DNA from: Diphasiastrum complanatum
Taxonomy: Eukaryota; Streptophyta; Lycopodiopsida; Lycopodiales; Lycopodiaceae
Direction: 5' to 3'
NCBI GenBank assembly: GCA_029204225.1
Contig: CM055104.1
Coordinates: 20,181,761 to 20,245,760 of the forward strand
Length of the DNA stretch: 64,000 nucleotides
In this document: one piece after another, positions 10,350-22,643 of the stretch
How the letters are laid out: each line of letters begins with the position of its first letter
How positions within the stretch are numbered: the first letter of the stretch is position 1
The notes under the pieces: model-generated
Seen by the model: only the letters and a program-made list of their open reading frames with translations
What the model was told of the DNA's origin: nothing
The model's database searches: none
Made by a program: the position numbers and the translations under genes

Positions 10350-11290
10350 AAGCATTGGTACTATAGAGTTTCAAAAAGCTTTGGTACTCGAGGGTTTTGC
10401 CAACATTTAACATTTCAGCATCTTTCTGCACATTGCAATAAAATTCTCACCAAATTTCTTCTGTTGTTGCACATTACAATTACCAAAGCACGCTGCACGT
10501 CGAAGAGCTGTTTAAAAGCTTCTTCTGGTACCAAAGTACCTTCTGGTACCAAAGTACCAGAACTGCAGAAAGTACCAAAAGGTGACTACCATACCCATGG
10601 CAAAGATCATATACAGGTAGTACCAAAGTTCCAAAGCATCTTATAGTACCAAAGTACCAAACTTGTACAAAGTACAAGACCCTTAATTGGTAGTCTGAGA
10701 GGTATCTTAATTCAAATAGTACCAATCTTTGGTACTCAAAAGTTTCAAGAACACGTAAACATTACAAAAATAGTACAAATCTTGTAAAATTGGAAGTTAC
10801 AAATGATTAGATTCTACCAATTGGTGTAACAACACTAAAATAGTACCAAAAAGACCAAAATGGATTGTATGTGAGCTGCGAACACAAATAAATATAAAGA
10901 AAAAAGTACCAAATTGATAGTTTTATGGATAAAATAGGGACACAAGAAGTCTAAATAGTACCAATTTGGTAGATTTTAAAATAAAAATGAGACAAAAAGA
11001 AAAATTATTTGAAAAGAATATAGAGTACTAAAAGTACCAAAAATATATATTACACAAGTTTTCATAAGTACCAAATAGAAAATGAATAGTAGTTTATGAG
11101 CTTCTACAAGTACCAATAGTCCCAAAAGTCCAAAAGAGCAAAATATCAATGGAGTAAAAACTACAAAATAGTTCCAAACAACAAGAGGTGGAGTGTGTAT
11201 CTACAGATTCAAAGAATAGGAGTATCAAAGATCAGTTTCAACAGTGCCAAAGAACAGCAGTACCAAGAAAACAAAAATTCAAAAAAAGAT
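10350..11290. repeat. Cluster of GTACCA/TGGTAC motifs
   Basis: About twenty copies of GTACC or its complement in under 1 kb, usually as AGTACCAAA or TTGGTACT, densest at 10527-10660. Not a strict tandem array. Mirror copy at 44360-45285. Confidence 0.7.
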
Positions 11291-12870
11291 GGACCTGAGA
11301 GTCGTCAAGAAGATGTACAAGATTCCTAACAACACTTTTATTCCAATCCTCTGTTGGCATATGTCTTTTTTTGTTGGTAGATACTGTTAGAAATTTTTCC
11401 GACAAGGGGTTGGTCCCGCCAGAAAGCCGCAGTGAGGGAAAGGGTCCACACTACGCTTACGCAAATGACTAGGGTCAATTACTGCTTCCAACCTGGGGGT
11501 CGTCCTAGTCACCCCGTACTCCCCAATCAATGAGAGTTTCCAGGCTCTCAGAAATATGATTGTAGAGAGAGGTTGCTATCTTCACTTGGTTTCTAGGTAC
11601 AGACTCTGATTCTTAGATCGTCCGTACTTGCATATGGGGACTAGTAACAGAATGATTAGCAAGACTCTCACTGGGAGTTTCAAAACCAATTCAGGGTGTT
11701 AAAACCATACTCTCTAGGATCATTCACTAGATTTCTGCTGTCACTGTTAGATGCTACAGATGAGTGTACTGGTGGCACAAAGATTGGGGTTTGTGTAATA
11801 GCTTGTGTTATTTCTACGTATCGAGTGGAGGTACGTCTGTCAGATGCCAATACCCGTCAATCACAAGCTCGTATACCTCTAGATAACTATGTTCTCCATA
11901 GTGCTGAATCTTAATCAAACTATCCCCGGGAAGTAGGTTATGATGAAACTTTGGGGTGTAGAAGTGGTATCGTAATATTCGTAGTCTCTCACTGAAATGC
12001 ACCTGATTTCCGTCACGTGGATGCCTTGATCAGTAGCAGTAGAATTGTATCATCTCGTGACATCAACCAATAGTAGAAAGGTCTTGATTCATGAGTGTGA
12101 TGGTCAGCACAGGGCATTGCCTTGCAACAACAATCCATACTCAAAATATCATACCCACAATTGCTTTGAAAGTATGGCCATCGTTGACTATTAGCTCACA
12201 ACATTCAAGCGCGCTCATTTAGCCTCAATGTAGTCGTTCACCGTTCTTAACATTATGATTATGTCAATCAAGTGGATATACTCCAAAATGGTAGATGCTT
12301 CATTGAGGCTCCTTTAATGTCTATGAATCCTCCTTTTCAAAACTCCCTCCACAATAGAACGACTTTCAACACTTAGGACTCTCTCCTAATTATGAAGTTT
12401 ATGGAGGGACATAGAAACACCCCATATTGAAGATCTCTATGACCCCACTAATACTCTCTCTCACACAAGCAAACTCTCAAAGATGAGATTAATGGATTCA
12501 TTCTTCTCTCTCATTTAGAAACTCTCATAAGGCTCTTATGACTTTTGCTTTCAGCATCTCACATCCCAAAAGTTATAAAAGAAGTGATAGATAGTACATC
12601 CATGAATCTCTAGTTCTAAGTGAATGATTTCTCACAGATTAGCAACATGACTTTCAAGCTCCAAAATACTCAATCCAAATGCTCTCCAACCATAATGACT
12701 CTTCACTATCAATCATCGAAAATACTCTTCGACTATCCCACTATTCGACTATTATTATGTTTTTGATACAAAGAGTGGACTCTCTTATATAGCCAAACCC
12801 AAAGGGTTGCCCTTCAATATGACATTTTTTCAATTGTCATGCATTTCATACTTTCTTTGCCACATGTCCC
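11291..12870. other. No recognised gene; TATA-like promoter on minus strand
   Basis: Contains short open stretches that are not convincing. On the minus strand TATATAAG (12790-12783) follows a CCCTTTGGGTTTGG block, a typical LTR/promoter arrangement; its mirror is at 42859-42866, and a diverged relative lies at 49220-49280. Confidence 0.45.
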
Positions 12871-12877
12871 TCAACTA

Positions 12878-13099
12878 TTAGGGCTCACCTATTTTAGTAG
12901 ATTCTCCAACTTGCTCCCCTCCTCCAAATAGGATGTTCTTTGGGTTTTGGAGCTCAACAACCTTGAAGTTTATCTTTTCACGCTTCTCAAGTTTGTCTTT
13001 TCGTTGCTTTTCCCAAGTGGCTCTCCCCTTAGATTGCCTTTTTCCACAATAGTATTTGCTTAGGGCAAGGAACCTTTTTGCTTTATCATTGTTAACCAA
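12878..13099 (-). CDS. Unknown Lys-rich 73-residue ORF
   Basis: A short basic ORF (KDKLEKREKINFKVVE) found with identical protein sequence in the mirror arm at 42551-42772. It lies just upstream of the TATA-like site and may be an untranslated part of an LTR. Identity between arms reflects recent duplication and is not evidence of selection. Confidence 0.25.
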   Translation of the reverse strand: MVNNDKAKRFLALSKYYCGKRQSKGRATWEKQRKDKLEKREKINFKVVELQNPKNILFGGGEQVGESTKIGEP

Positions 13100-14880
13100 C
13101 CTAGTAGCTACTAGTCAATCCCTATGGGTGTAGCCATCCCATCATTTTTCTTTGTGTCAGTTTTTTAGATTGCCGATTTTTCTATGTTGTCGGCTTTTCC
13201 ATATGTTTGTACTATTTGGCTGGTTGGTCTATCTGTGTTTGAAATTATCTTGACCTTGTCGTTAGGATTTCCATGGTATTTTGAGCCTATTACAATATTT
13301 TTGGTGAAGAAATTTTCACTGTATTTGTTCTTTGCCGATTCTTTTCTTGAAACTGGCTTCTGTAACATTCATGACTAGAGCTCTTTCGACAAACTGGTTT
13401 TTCTGCAAATAAACTAGGTAAACATATATTAGCAAAACAACTTTGTACATGGTGAAATTTTAGCACGGCTATGCCGGCTATTTTTACGATTGGCTAAAAA
13501 GCTGCAAAACATTTTTACAGGCCATTTTTAAGGCCACAAACTTTTTCCTAGGGGGGTGGGACCCACTTCTGAGTGGGCCGGCACTTTTCGCTCGGCTTTA
13601 CATATATCAAATATTTTTTACAGTTCTTGAGACCGTCACAAAACTACAATAACTTGTCTAGCCACTTTAGGGGTAGGTTGAGACCCTTTTATAAAGGCAA
13701 CTATATGTCGATTTTTTTCTAGTAACCGGGTTTTACATCCCAGTTTTTTGTAGTTTTGAAAAAAGAAAGCCCAATATTAGTCCGATTTTCCGTGCGAAAA
13801 TATCGGCTAACATGGCGATGTCCACTGAGTAGTATGGTCCTCATACGGGGCGGACCCATAATCTCTGGTTCAGAAAATGCTCGCCTTTTGCTGGTACATC
13901 ATGAGTGCTCTGGCCATAGCTTCGGGATCAGCACCCTAGGTGGGTGATGCTAACTTAGTTCTGCTTCCAGTTGGTCTTTTATCTTCGTTCAATTCGGTAC
14001 CTTTATTCCTGCAACAGAACACCCTGTGACCTAATTTGAGAAATATGCACCCACTCCCTCAGAAGATTATGCCCTTTCAAAACCCTTTTTGGCACGCAAA
14101 ATGCATCTCTCAGAAAAATATGACATTATGGACGCATATGGCAATATTGTGCCTATTGTGAGTGTGTTGTGTGTATGCAATGAGGCTTTAGCGCCTTAAC
14201 TCTGAAAATTGTCCATACTCGTGGAATTTTATTTTTTTTGAGAGATGGTGTTAAGTTAGTGGTGATGGGGAAGAATCTTCTTGGCTTAGATGTCGGTGAG
14301 TGGTACTGATTCAAATGTATACATTCGTTGCAGATCATCCATCTTTTCCAAGATGATTACAGCTCTCCCAAGTCTTTGTCTAAATTGATCCCATTCACCT
14401 CAAACTCCACAAGCATAAGTGGCTTTTCGTATCCTCCTATTTGATCCAACTATATGTACAAAGGGTAAATATCTTTCAGCAATTGTTCATCCTTCAAAGA
14501 AGTAGTGATGTCTCAAGCTTGTTATCTCAACGCATGTAAAAGTACCATGTGGAGACTTTTGCTTCTCTCATTTGTCATGCTTCTAAATTCTTCACTGTTT
14601 GGTCGGTTTCGAGTGCCTTATCCATTGGGTAATAGAGTCATTTCCCATCCACAGTTTCTTTTTCCAATTTCTCTCTCTCAATCCTCCCAATTTTATGCTC
14701 CTATACAATCATTCATGCCCATAGGAGTATTTAGCAAGTACCCAATGCAACTCAATATTATGTAGAGATGCAATGAAAATGGATGCATGGAAAACTGAGA
14801 CTTGCAGCAAATGCTTATCACATTGTGTCTAGTATGTGATGCATAATAGTGAGGTGGGTGTTTATAGTCACGTACCCGCA
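13100..14880. other. No recognised gene; LTR-like repeat sequence
   Basis: The mirror of 40760-42540. The part around 13450-13820 (complement begins TGTTAGCCGATA) has a diverged copy at 48716-48965, so it is dispersed repeat, probably LTR. I see no coding region with family motifs. Confidence 0.45.
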
Positions 14881-14889
14881 AGTATAGTA

Positions 14890-15695
14890 CTAGGTCAGTC
14901 CTAGTTCCATTGGCTCATTGGGATTGTACCACCATTTAGCAAGGTGAACTTTGGTGGATTTTGACTTAGGACCCCAAGGTTGTAGTACCCATCTCTGTAG
15001 GCAGTAAGCATAGTGACCAGCCAGTCTAATTATGTCATCTTTGTGGTGCGCGACAACAACCAAGAATCTACATAAACTTTCGCAGGAGTCCTTGTAGTTT
15101 TCAAAGTTACTTGGGATGAGTGGCCATCTGAATCTGAGTTGAGAACTAGTGGATGGCCGCAGCTCAAAGACCTGATCGTCTAGTGGAAATTCCATGGAAG
15201 GCAGATACAAACAATAGGCGTTGAAATTTAGAATAGGTTGTCTAACATAATCTCCTTTCTGTGCACTGGATAAGCGAGTAGAGGGTCACGGGAACTCTGC
15301 GGTCTGACTGGCCTCTTTGTTGTCTCTTGTCTCTGATACTCATGCAATTGCCTGGCTAGCGTAGCTGTGATAGTTTTGGTTGCAACTAGTTTCACTTTGG
15401 TGTTGGCTATGATTTTTTCTTGTCTTTTGTACTCCTCCCTATGGCTTATATGTTTTCTGTCACTAGTGTCCTTGAGTTCAATGTACTTTCGTTTCCAAGA
15501 GTCTCATTCCTTTTTGACATTGCTCAGCTCATTAGTAACTCTGATTCGGAAATTTTTTGCATTTTTGAGTTCTTGCTTCAAGTTGTGGATTTCTTGGACG
15601 TGTCGTTCTCGTTCTTTGGAAAGTATTACAGCCATTGCCTCACTTGATTTCTTAGGCTTTTGATTAACAGATGCCTCATCTCCTCTAGTAGTCAT
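14890..15695 (-). pseudogene. Coiled-coil ORF plus WPLIPSNF ORF, left copy
   Basis: The two coding blocks are in order on the minus strand. The first (15695-15504, MTTRGDEASVNQ..., then ERERHVQEIHNLKQELKNAK) is a heptad-rich coiled coil that stops at TGA where the mirror copy has CGA (Arg). The second (to 14890) has FELRPSTSSQLRFRWPLIPS and an aromatic-rich end (KWWYNPNEPMEL). In this copy the second block is open further upstream than in the mirror copy, where a GG-to-AA-type change creates a stop. Coil plus downstream block may once have been one protein; a frame change separates them. Family unknown. It lies downstream of the MAIESMDF ORF on the same strand, possibly in the 3' accessory region of a gypsy element. 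Confidence 0.45.
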
Positions 15696-15829
15696 GTCTT
15701 GGTGAACAAGATTCCTCGTGTTGCTTTAGAAGTTGGTTGGGACAATGCAGTGGTGTTAACAACATGTAGTATATTTTTCCAATTCAATTTTTTTTATATG
15801 ATTCACAGTATCTTAGTCGAGCTGAAACT

Positions 15830-16445
15830 CGATAAATACCAAAACCTCAAAAAATTGAAAAAGGTGAAAAATTCGAAAAGTTGAAAAATCGTGAAAACTA
15901 GAAAAATGAACTCGAAAAGATCTCGAAATGCCTTGAAAATTCAGAAACTCTCGCCTCAAAAAATATCTCGAATAGTCTCGAAAATTCGAAATTTTTTTGA
16001 AACCACTCGAAAAGATCTCGAAACTCTCGCCTCGAAAAAATCTCGAATAGTCTCAAAAATTCGGAAAAATCTTGATACCATTCAAAAATTCAGAAACTCT
16101 GGTCTCGCAAAAATCTCGAATAGTCTCAAAAATTTTGAAAAATCTCGAAACCATTCAAAAAGATCTTGAAACTCTCGCCTCAAAAAAATCTCGAATAGTC
16201 TCGAAAAAAGTTTGAAAAACTACGAAAACTCAAAAAATTCGCGAAAATTCGAGACTAGAACTTTGGAAAATACTCGAAAAATTTGCGAAAATACTCGAAA
16301 ACTCAAAAAAATTCAAGAAACCCGAAAATCTCAAAAAATTCGCCAATATCATGAAAATTTGAAATATTGAGAAACCTGAAAATCTTGAAAGATTTGCGAA
16401 AATCGTGAAAATTTGAGAGGCTCGAAAAAGTCTAGAAACTCTAAA
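15830..16445. repeat. TTCGAG/CTCGAA-rich minisatellite
   Basis: Degenerate A-rich repeats built on CTCGAAA. A clear tandem register of about 75 bases is seen from AAACTCTCGCC-type starts at 15945, 16021, 16094 and 16169. Open reading frames through it (Lys/Arg/Ser-rich) are by-products. Mirror at 39182-39830. Confidence 0.8.
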
Positions 16446-16451
16446 ATATTT

Positions 16452-16964
16452 CTAAATAGCTATAATTTCAGCGGATGCAATTTTTTTTTTAATAGATCGG
16501 CCAGCTAGGTGTGCATATCCCCAAGTCAGTTGCTTACTCCAATACAATCCACCAAAGAAATTTGTTATTAATGGTCTCAATCTCATAGGTATACTTTGTT
16601 TTGCGGGGTTATAGTACATATATACAGTTTTTCTTACTGGTACTATTGTGGCGAGTTCATCCAGGATGTGTTCTTCGATGATATTCACATCCATGAATGG
16701 ACTCCCTATTTCGTAATGAGACCTACAACCTTCTTCATATTCACAATCTACTTTTATTTTTTTGATCAATTTTTGTTCATATAGAAATTTTAGAAAGGAA
16801 AGCTCATCGTCGCTATCCCATTCCCGAAGGTGCTTGGAATTGACTGTACAATTCAAACTGATATCATCCCATACAAAGCTATACACATTGGAATTTATAA
16901 TCTCAGAGAATGGTTGGAGCAATTCTTGTTCCCAAATTCTAAAATCCATACTTTCAATGGCCAT
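16452..16964 (-). CDS. MAIESMDF ORF, full-length form, 170 residues
   Basis: An open frame from ATG 16964 with FRIWEQELLQP, VWDDISLNCTVNSKHL, an acidic DSDDEL segment, CEYEEGCRSHYEIGSPF and a C-terminal FFGGLYWSKQLTWGYAH followed by a basic IKKKIAS. I do not recognise the family. The first third is the ORF that follows the integrase in the IR1 array, where an LTR cuts it after DDEL. Coding potential is supported by a conserved frame between diverged copies: differences between this and the array version are mostly substitutions without frame loss. It may be a gene carried by a Ty3/gypsy element downstream of integrase. Mirror copy at 38677-39174. Confidence 0.45.
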   Translation of the reverse strand: MAIESMDFRIWEQELLQPFSEIINSNVYSFVWDDISLNCTVNSKHLREWDSDDELSFLKFLYEQKLIKKIKVDCEYEEGCRSHYEIGSPFMDVNIIEEHILDELATIVPVRKTVYMYYNPAKQSIPMRLRPLITNFFGGLYWSKQLTWGYAHLAGRSIKKKIASAEIIAI

Positions 16965-17320
16965 GGTAGATAATTCAGATGTTCTACAAATGACATTAGA
17001 GAAAATATGGGCCCAAAGAGGGCCCTATAAGAAATGTCATGTAGGAGAGAGAAAAATAACTATAAAGTAATTATAATATCATTTTCTAACTTCTTTATGC
17101 ATCTACCCGCACTACTTTCCATGTAAATGAATTGCACCTTAGTTTAGTCACATCAAACTTCACTGGTGTTTAACCACAGTTAAAATATAATTTTTTAAAA
17201 TGCTGAAATATTCCCTCCCAATAGTTGGGAACGCTCAAAAATTTGAATTAGGAGTGACATTTCTAAAAAAAGTCTGGGCCATCTCTATCTCCAACAGAGT
17301 CGTTAGCGTCATCTCCAGTT

Positions 17321-18189
17321 TTGTTATTGTCATTGTGTTGTTTGTTACTATACTATTGTACTAATGACCAAGCTTTATCATTTTCATGTGGATCTATCAC
17401 CAGAATATGCTCCGCTCAGGACGAGAAATTCAAAGAATCCAGTTTGTCAACTTCTGATATGGTCCGATACAGGGAGGAAAAACTAAAACATGTAGATTTA
17501 TGGTCATCAAGAACATTGTATCCTATTAATCCATGTTCATTGCAGCATCCAGATTTTCATTCGATGAGTCCGTTAATAATCTATGTGTCATGGTAAAAAT
17601 GGCCTTTTGGGTTACTATGAGAATTTGATGCTCTATGGGAATGCACATTCAATGCAAAGAATACATTATTTGGAAGAGGAATCAAGGAAAATATCAAAGG
17701 AGTGCGAAGAAAAATCTACAAAGATGAAATTTTGTTTGGATGAAAATGAGATGCTCAAGGAGGAGATCCAAAGATTGAAATCTTCTTTGCATCATTATAC
17801 AACTAGTAATGATGAGATAAAAATTGTCTTTCAATCCATGTGTATCTCATATTTGTCTCTTGTTAAAGATATGGATGTGCTCAACAGAAAGGTCCGAAGC
17901 AACAAGAGGAAAAGACTGGTAAACAAGGATATATGTGATCTATCATCCAAAGGAGGTCATAGAAAAAGACGAATCTGTGCATTCAAGTATGTTATAGCTT
18001 ATTTGGTACTGAAAATTGTTTGAACTTTTTGATTTATTCATAATCACTAATTTTGTTATTTATTCATTTCAACTTTCTGTTGATTTGCTTATTATATACT
18101 ACTATGAAGACTATGAGTGTCCTAATTTCTACTAACATTTTCATGAACATTATGTTTGCAATGCAGATCAGCACTGGTTGTTGAAGACC
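17321..18189 (+). pseudogene. Spliced coiled-coil gene, 5' part, cut by DR
   Basis: Left copy of the gene at 36252-38109. A Ser-rich upstream frame (17400-17590) is followed by a coiled-coil exon (HYLEEESRKISKECEEKSTK, LKEEIQRLKSSLHHY) with a basic SNKRKR and GGHRKRR tail. GT donor follows TTCAA at 18,000 or so, and a TGCAATGCAG acceptor precedes the next exon, which reads SALVVED and is then broken at 18190 where DR begins. The upstream part contains about 58 bases (after 17545) that are absent from the mirror copy. Dead as a gene because the rest is missing. Confidence 0.55.
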
Positions 18190-18389
18190 ACAACATATGA
18201 ATTATATTATTTGTATGCAACAAACCAAATGAAATAGAAACTAAAACAATCAACTTGACATAGACACGACTCTGTTTACTGAAAACAATTTGATTAAGTC
18301 GAAAATATGTGTGTAGTCTGAGTGCATTCAGATGTATGATCTTTTTAAAATAATACTGTATAAAATCAAAGAGAAAGGTCAACTAGTTG

Positions 18390-19255
18390 TGCTCTAATTG
18401 AATGTCTAGTTAATGGATTCATGGAAATTATCTCTAATTCAAGCCCTTATGCACTCAATTTGGTGTTTGGAGGCTTAGGGAGAATATACACAAAGATCAT
18501 TTGCTTCTAGGCGACCTCCTAGAATCCATTTTTTGATGGATCTGAGTCTAGTGATCATTGGTGGACCTAATAAAAGCTTCTAATACTCTTTAATAAACCT
18601 TAATAGATGACTTTTAACCTCTATTTGATGGCATGTAAAGCTTAGATGTGGTTTCTTACGAAATCTCCTTGAAAAATGCGCCCTCCTATAGTAAATTCTT
18701 GCCTTAATAGGTCACACGTGTGGACTCTAGGGCCTAGGGTGACATGGCAAGCATCTTGCTAACTTAATCTCCCTTAGTATTGTGCTTTACATCTTCCATT
18801 TTGGTGCAATATAGCCAAAGTTAGCTTAGATGTGGTTTTTGGAAAAAGCTCTTTGAAAAGTGCACCATCCTACACTAAATTCTCACCCTAACAGGTCGCA
18901 CATGTGGACTCTAGGACCTAGGGTGACATGGCAAGCATATAGCTAACTTACTCTCCCTCATTACTATGCTTTACAACTTCCAGTTTGGTGCAATGATCAT
19001 CAAAAGTTTGGCAATTTTTAGTTCAAAACTTGACAATTATTGAAATGTTCTAATTGCATGTCGGAAAGTGATGCAGCTGTGAAAAAGTCAATTTTGAATC
19101 ACTTTGCATGTCTAAGAACATGGTACTGAGCAGCTGTTTAATCAATAAAATTTCATACATGAATACAATTTTGGTAAAAAGCAATTAAGAATGATTTTTC
19201 AGTTCGATTAGGCAATTTTACATTAAAAAAAGTCAATTTTTTTGTAAACCATGAG
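18390..19255. repeat. Diverged LTR-like repeat, upstream member
   Basis: Homologous along its length to 20885-21495 (shared CTCTRATTCAAGC..., ATAGGTCRCA, GTGTGGACTCTAGG, GGTGCAATATAGCC, TTCRATTAGGCAAT). This member has an extra internal tandem duplication of roughly 170-190 bases (18647 and 18815 onward). The pair flanks a copia RT remnant, as old LTRs would. Confidence 0.6.
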
Positions 19256-19325
19256 GTCATTAGACTCAAAGGAATGGTATGTATGAGATAATGCTAAGTG
19301 TGTATTTTCTTTGATTGAAAACAAA

Positions 19326-19640
19326 CCTTGGTTACTTTGGAAAAGAAGGCAATAGACTGTAAATGGTTATTCAAGATGATATAAAATCAAGATGGCTTGG
19401 TTTTGAAGCTTCAAGCAAGGTTGGTGGCCAAGGGATTTGCTCAAATCAAGGGTATTGACTATGAGGAGACTTTTGGTCTTATGGTCAATATGGTAGTCAT
19501 TCAAATACTCATTGCTTTAGCCTCACATTTTTATTGGTTTATTTCCATATTGATGTACTTAATGCTTTCATGAACGGTTTCCTTGAAGAGGATATTTTAA
19601 TAGACCAATATAGGGTGTTCATTGTCCAAGGGGAGTATCA
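19326..19640 (+). pseudogene. Ty1/copia reverse transcriptase remnant
   Basis: Frames read IDCKWLFK, LQARLVAKGFAQIKGIDYEE and then, after shifts, DVLNAFMNGFLEEDI. These match the N-terminal RT blocks of copia elements (K..KARLVAKGF.Q..GIDY.ETF, DVK.AFLNG.L.E.IY). Several stops and a frame change make it non-functional. Copy in the right DR at 55902-56216. Confidence 0.8.
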
Positions 19641-20884
19641 CAAGGTTTGTCATTTGCAAGATGCTTGTATGGCCTTCAACAAGCTTCAAGAGCTTGATGT
19701 GCAAGATTGTAATTGTTATGTCCATGTCCGGTATAGAGGATTCAAGATATCCTTGTTGTGGATATTCAACGCTCTAGTATATGAGTTTGTTAGTTATGCC
19801 TCGCCATTTTGGACTAGGCCAAAAATGTAATTGATAATCTTGTGAGGGCCCTAGCATATCCATTAGAACATGTGGAGCAAGTGCATGGTAATTGACGACT
19901 TTATAAGCATGTAGAGGATATCAAAAGCAAGTGGATGAGAATTGGGATCCTCGAAGAAATATTCCAAGACTCTAGGAGTCTATATAAACCTATACGAACC
20001 CCCTCCTCCAATTCCAAATTTTGGTTTTCAATTGCCAAAAACCGCTCATATCCCGCATTTAGTGACCATGGCTTGATGTGGGATTTGACTTTCACTTCTA
20101 GTTGGTTGGGTGGTTTGGCTCCATAGCACCACTTTTGACATATGCAACTAGATCTAAAGGACCTACACTTGGTGTTCTTTATGCTCCTTGTTTTTTTCTT
20201 TCTCGATGTGGAATTTAACTCTAAGTAAGTGGCTTCTCTAAATCTTGATTGTTTTTAGCTTAAAGATCAGTTTGTGACTTTCTCCATAGCCATAATTGTA
20301 GATTGATTGATTTTCAACGTTTTTTACTAGTATTTCCTATAGCTTGAGCTTTATCGAATCTACTATGTGTAAATGTTTCTCAATATCATACTTGCTTTTA
20401 TTAATCAATATGACATGTTCTAATGATTGCATATCGATTACATGGTCAATATCGAATCAAGATTGTATTTTGGTCAAAATTTGATGATTTGGATCAGAAT
20501 CAATCAATAAGAGTCGATATTGAGCATAATCAAAGCCTTTGGTGCTTGTATGTGGATGAATTATAGTAGTTAAGATTTGATTGCACTTGCATGTGTATTT
20601 GATCCATCCAAACATGTCAAAAAAGTCGAAAATTGGTAAAAAAAAAAAAATGGAAGGTTTTTTTATGGTTTTTTTTCTTTTTCTTTTTCACTTTTTCAAG
20701 AGTTTGAGTCAATATATTTGCATGCACATTTTGAGAGCTGCAATGAACCTTTCTAGAGGTTGTGAACAAGTTTGATAGGCAATTGTTACAGTTAAGAGTC
20801 CCAAAACCTCACAAATTAGTATATTTTTGATCATTTTTGGGCATGAATAATTATTTTTTATTTTCCTATATACAATCTAAAATA
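19641..20884. other. No recognised gene; TATA-like site at 19981
   Basis: AT-rich sequence between the RT remnant and the second LTR-like repeat. TATATAAA at 19981-19988 follows GGAGTC and may be an old promoter. The rest, including A/T runs near 20640-20690, shows nothing that I can name. Confidence 0.4.
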
Positions 20885-21495
20885 TAGGTGAAAATTACCT
20901 CTGATTCAAGCTCTTATACACCCAATTTCATGCTCGGAGGCTTAGGCAACAATTCACAAAAGATTTCCTTCGAGATGCCCTCCTAGCATCCATTTTTCTG
21001 ATGGATCCGAGCCTCGTGATCATTGATGGATCTAATAGAAGTTTCTAGTACTCTTTATTGAACCTTAATAGATGGCATGTGAAGCTTAGATGTGATTTTT
21101 GAGAAAAGCTCCTCAAAAAGTGTCACCCTAATAGGTCGCATGTGTGGACTCTAGGGCCTAGGGTGACATCACAAGCATCTTGCTAACTTATTCTCTCTCA
21201 GTACTGTGCTTTACAACTTCCACTTTGGTGCAATATAGCCAAAGTTGTGATCATCAAAAGTTTGGCAATCTTTAGTTCAAAACTTGACAGTTTTATTGAA
21301 TGTTCTAATTGCATGTTAAAAAGTGAAGCAATATTGTGCATGTCCTATGTGAAGAAGTCATTTTTGAGTCTCTTTGCATGTTTGAGAACATGATATTGTG
21401 TGTTAGAGTTGCTTAGTCATTAAAGTAGTTAAGTTAGTTCAATTAGGCAATCTACATAAAAAAGCTGATTTTTCTGTACATTACTACATGTGGAT
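20885..21495. repeat. Diverged LTR-like repeat, downstream member
   Basis: Partner of 18390-19255, lacking the internal duplication. Same orientation, 2.5 kb further on. Confidence 0.6.
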
Positions 21496-22640
21496 GCAAA
21501 TGCATGCTGGATGTTTTGAGATCAATTCGATTTCGACGAAAAATTTGTTGATGAAAATCGATTTTCATAGTTTTGGTCCATATTGAATGTAATTCAAAAA
21601 TCCCATTTAATTAAATTTCAGAAAGTATCAAAATGGTTTCGATTTTGTCAAAATATGTCAGTTATTTTGATTATAATAAAATTGTATTGTAAAGTGAATT
21701 GCCTTACTGAGATGGAATTTGTCGATTTACAATGTCACTTTTGGTTGAGGATTTTGGGATTTGTCATCTATCTAAAGCAATTTCTTGTTTACGTAATCTA
21801 TAATGGCCAAGGCTAAGACAAGTCTTGAAGGAATGTTTGCCGACCTATTAACAAATTTTCCAATAGTTGAGTGCAACACTTAACGAAATGAATAATTAGA
21901 ACACTTTTGTGAGACCAACAGATGTAAGTTCTGCTAAATGAAGTCAAGACCTTATCCTCACCGAATCCAGGGTTTTAGCCTCAAACATTCAGGGGAGCAA
22001 AATCACATTTGATCTCTTATAGGGTTGTTGCAAGCACCAGGTCAATACCATCTCTTAAATATTGCTTGCTCCAGTTATTTTAAAGGAAGTTTTAAGTCTG
22101 GCTGGGGGGTCTTGAACTTTGTTAGTAGAAGAAGAAGCCACGTAAGGTAATAGATGATTGGTGTCATATGCCTATGCCTAAGCAATTATCAAGCCAAATT
22201 ATTTATGCTAATTCAAAGACAAGCTATCCAACATGATATTAGAGAGAAGACCAAACAATGTAGCAACATTGGAAACGACAATGGATCAACATTGAATGCC
22301 AAAAGGACATGGGAATCTCATCAATGAAAACATCATGTGGGAAAGTGGCACATGAGGCCATAGCTAGAGAAGTGTCCCATAACTCATATTCACAATGAAG
22401 GAGTAGAAACTCACATCACTATGAATGAGCCTAGAACATGATGATCTATGGTAGAGTGGGTTTACTTAAAGAGAATCTCCACAAGTTAGCTATCTCTAAA
22501 AGTTCACCTACCACTGTTATCTCATAACGGCCTAGTTATTAGCTTGGAGGGGTACAAATGATTTATTAATCCCCTTCAAAGCCCTCAAGCTTATAATCAA
22601 AAGTATCATTAACTAATGTGCTAAGCTAGCACATGACAAT
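21496..22640. other. No gene seen
   Basis: AT-rich, many stops in all frames; kept almost unchanged in the right DR copy. No recognised motif. Confidence 0.4.
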
Positions 22641-22643
22641 TGG

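Noticed and set aside
15891-16169. Lys/Arg/Ser-rich ORFs in the TTCGAG region as a nuclear protein
   Set aside because: Composition follows directly from the 75-base minisatellite; frames are not kept between the arms.
19981-19988. TATATAAA as promoter of a real gene
   Set aside because: No coding region with recognised motifs follows; kept only as a weak note.
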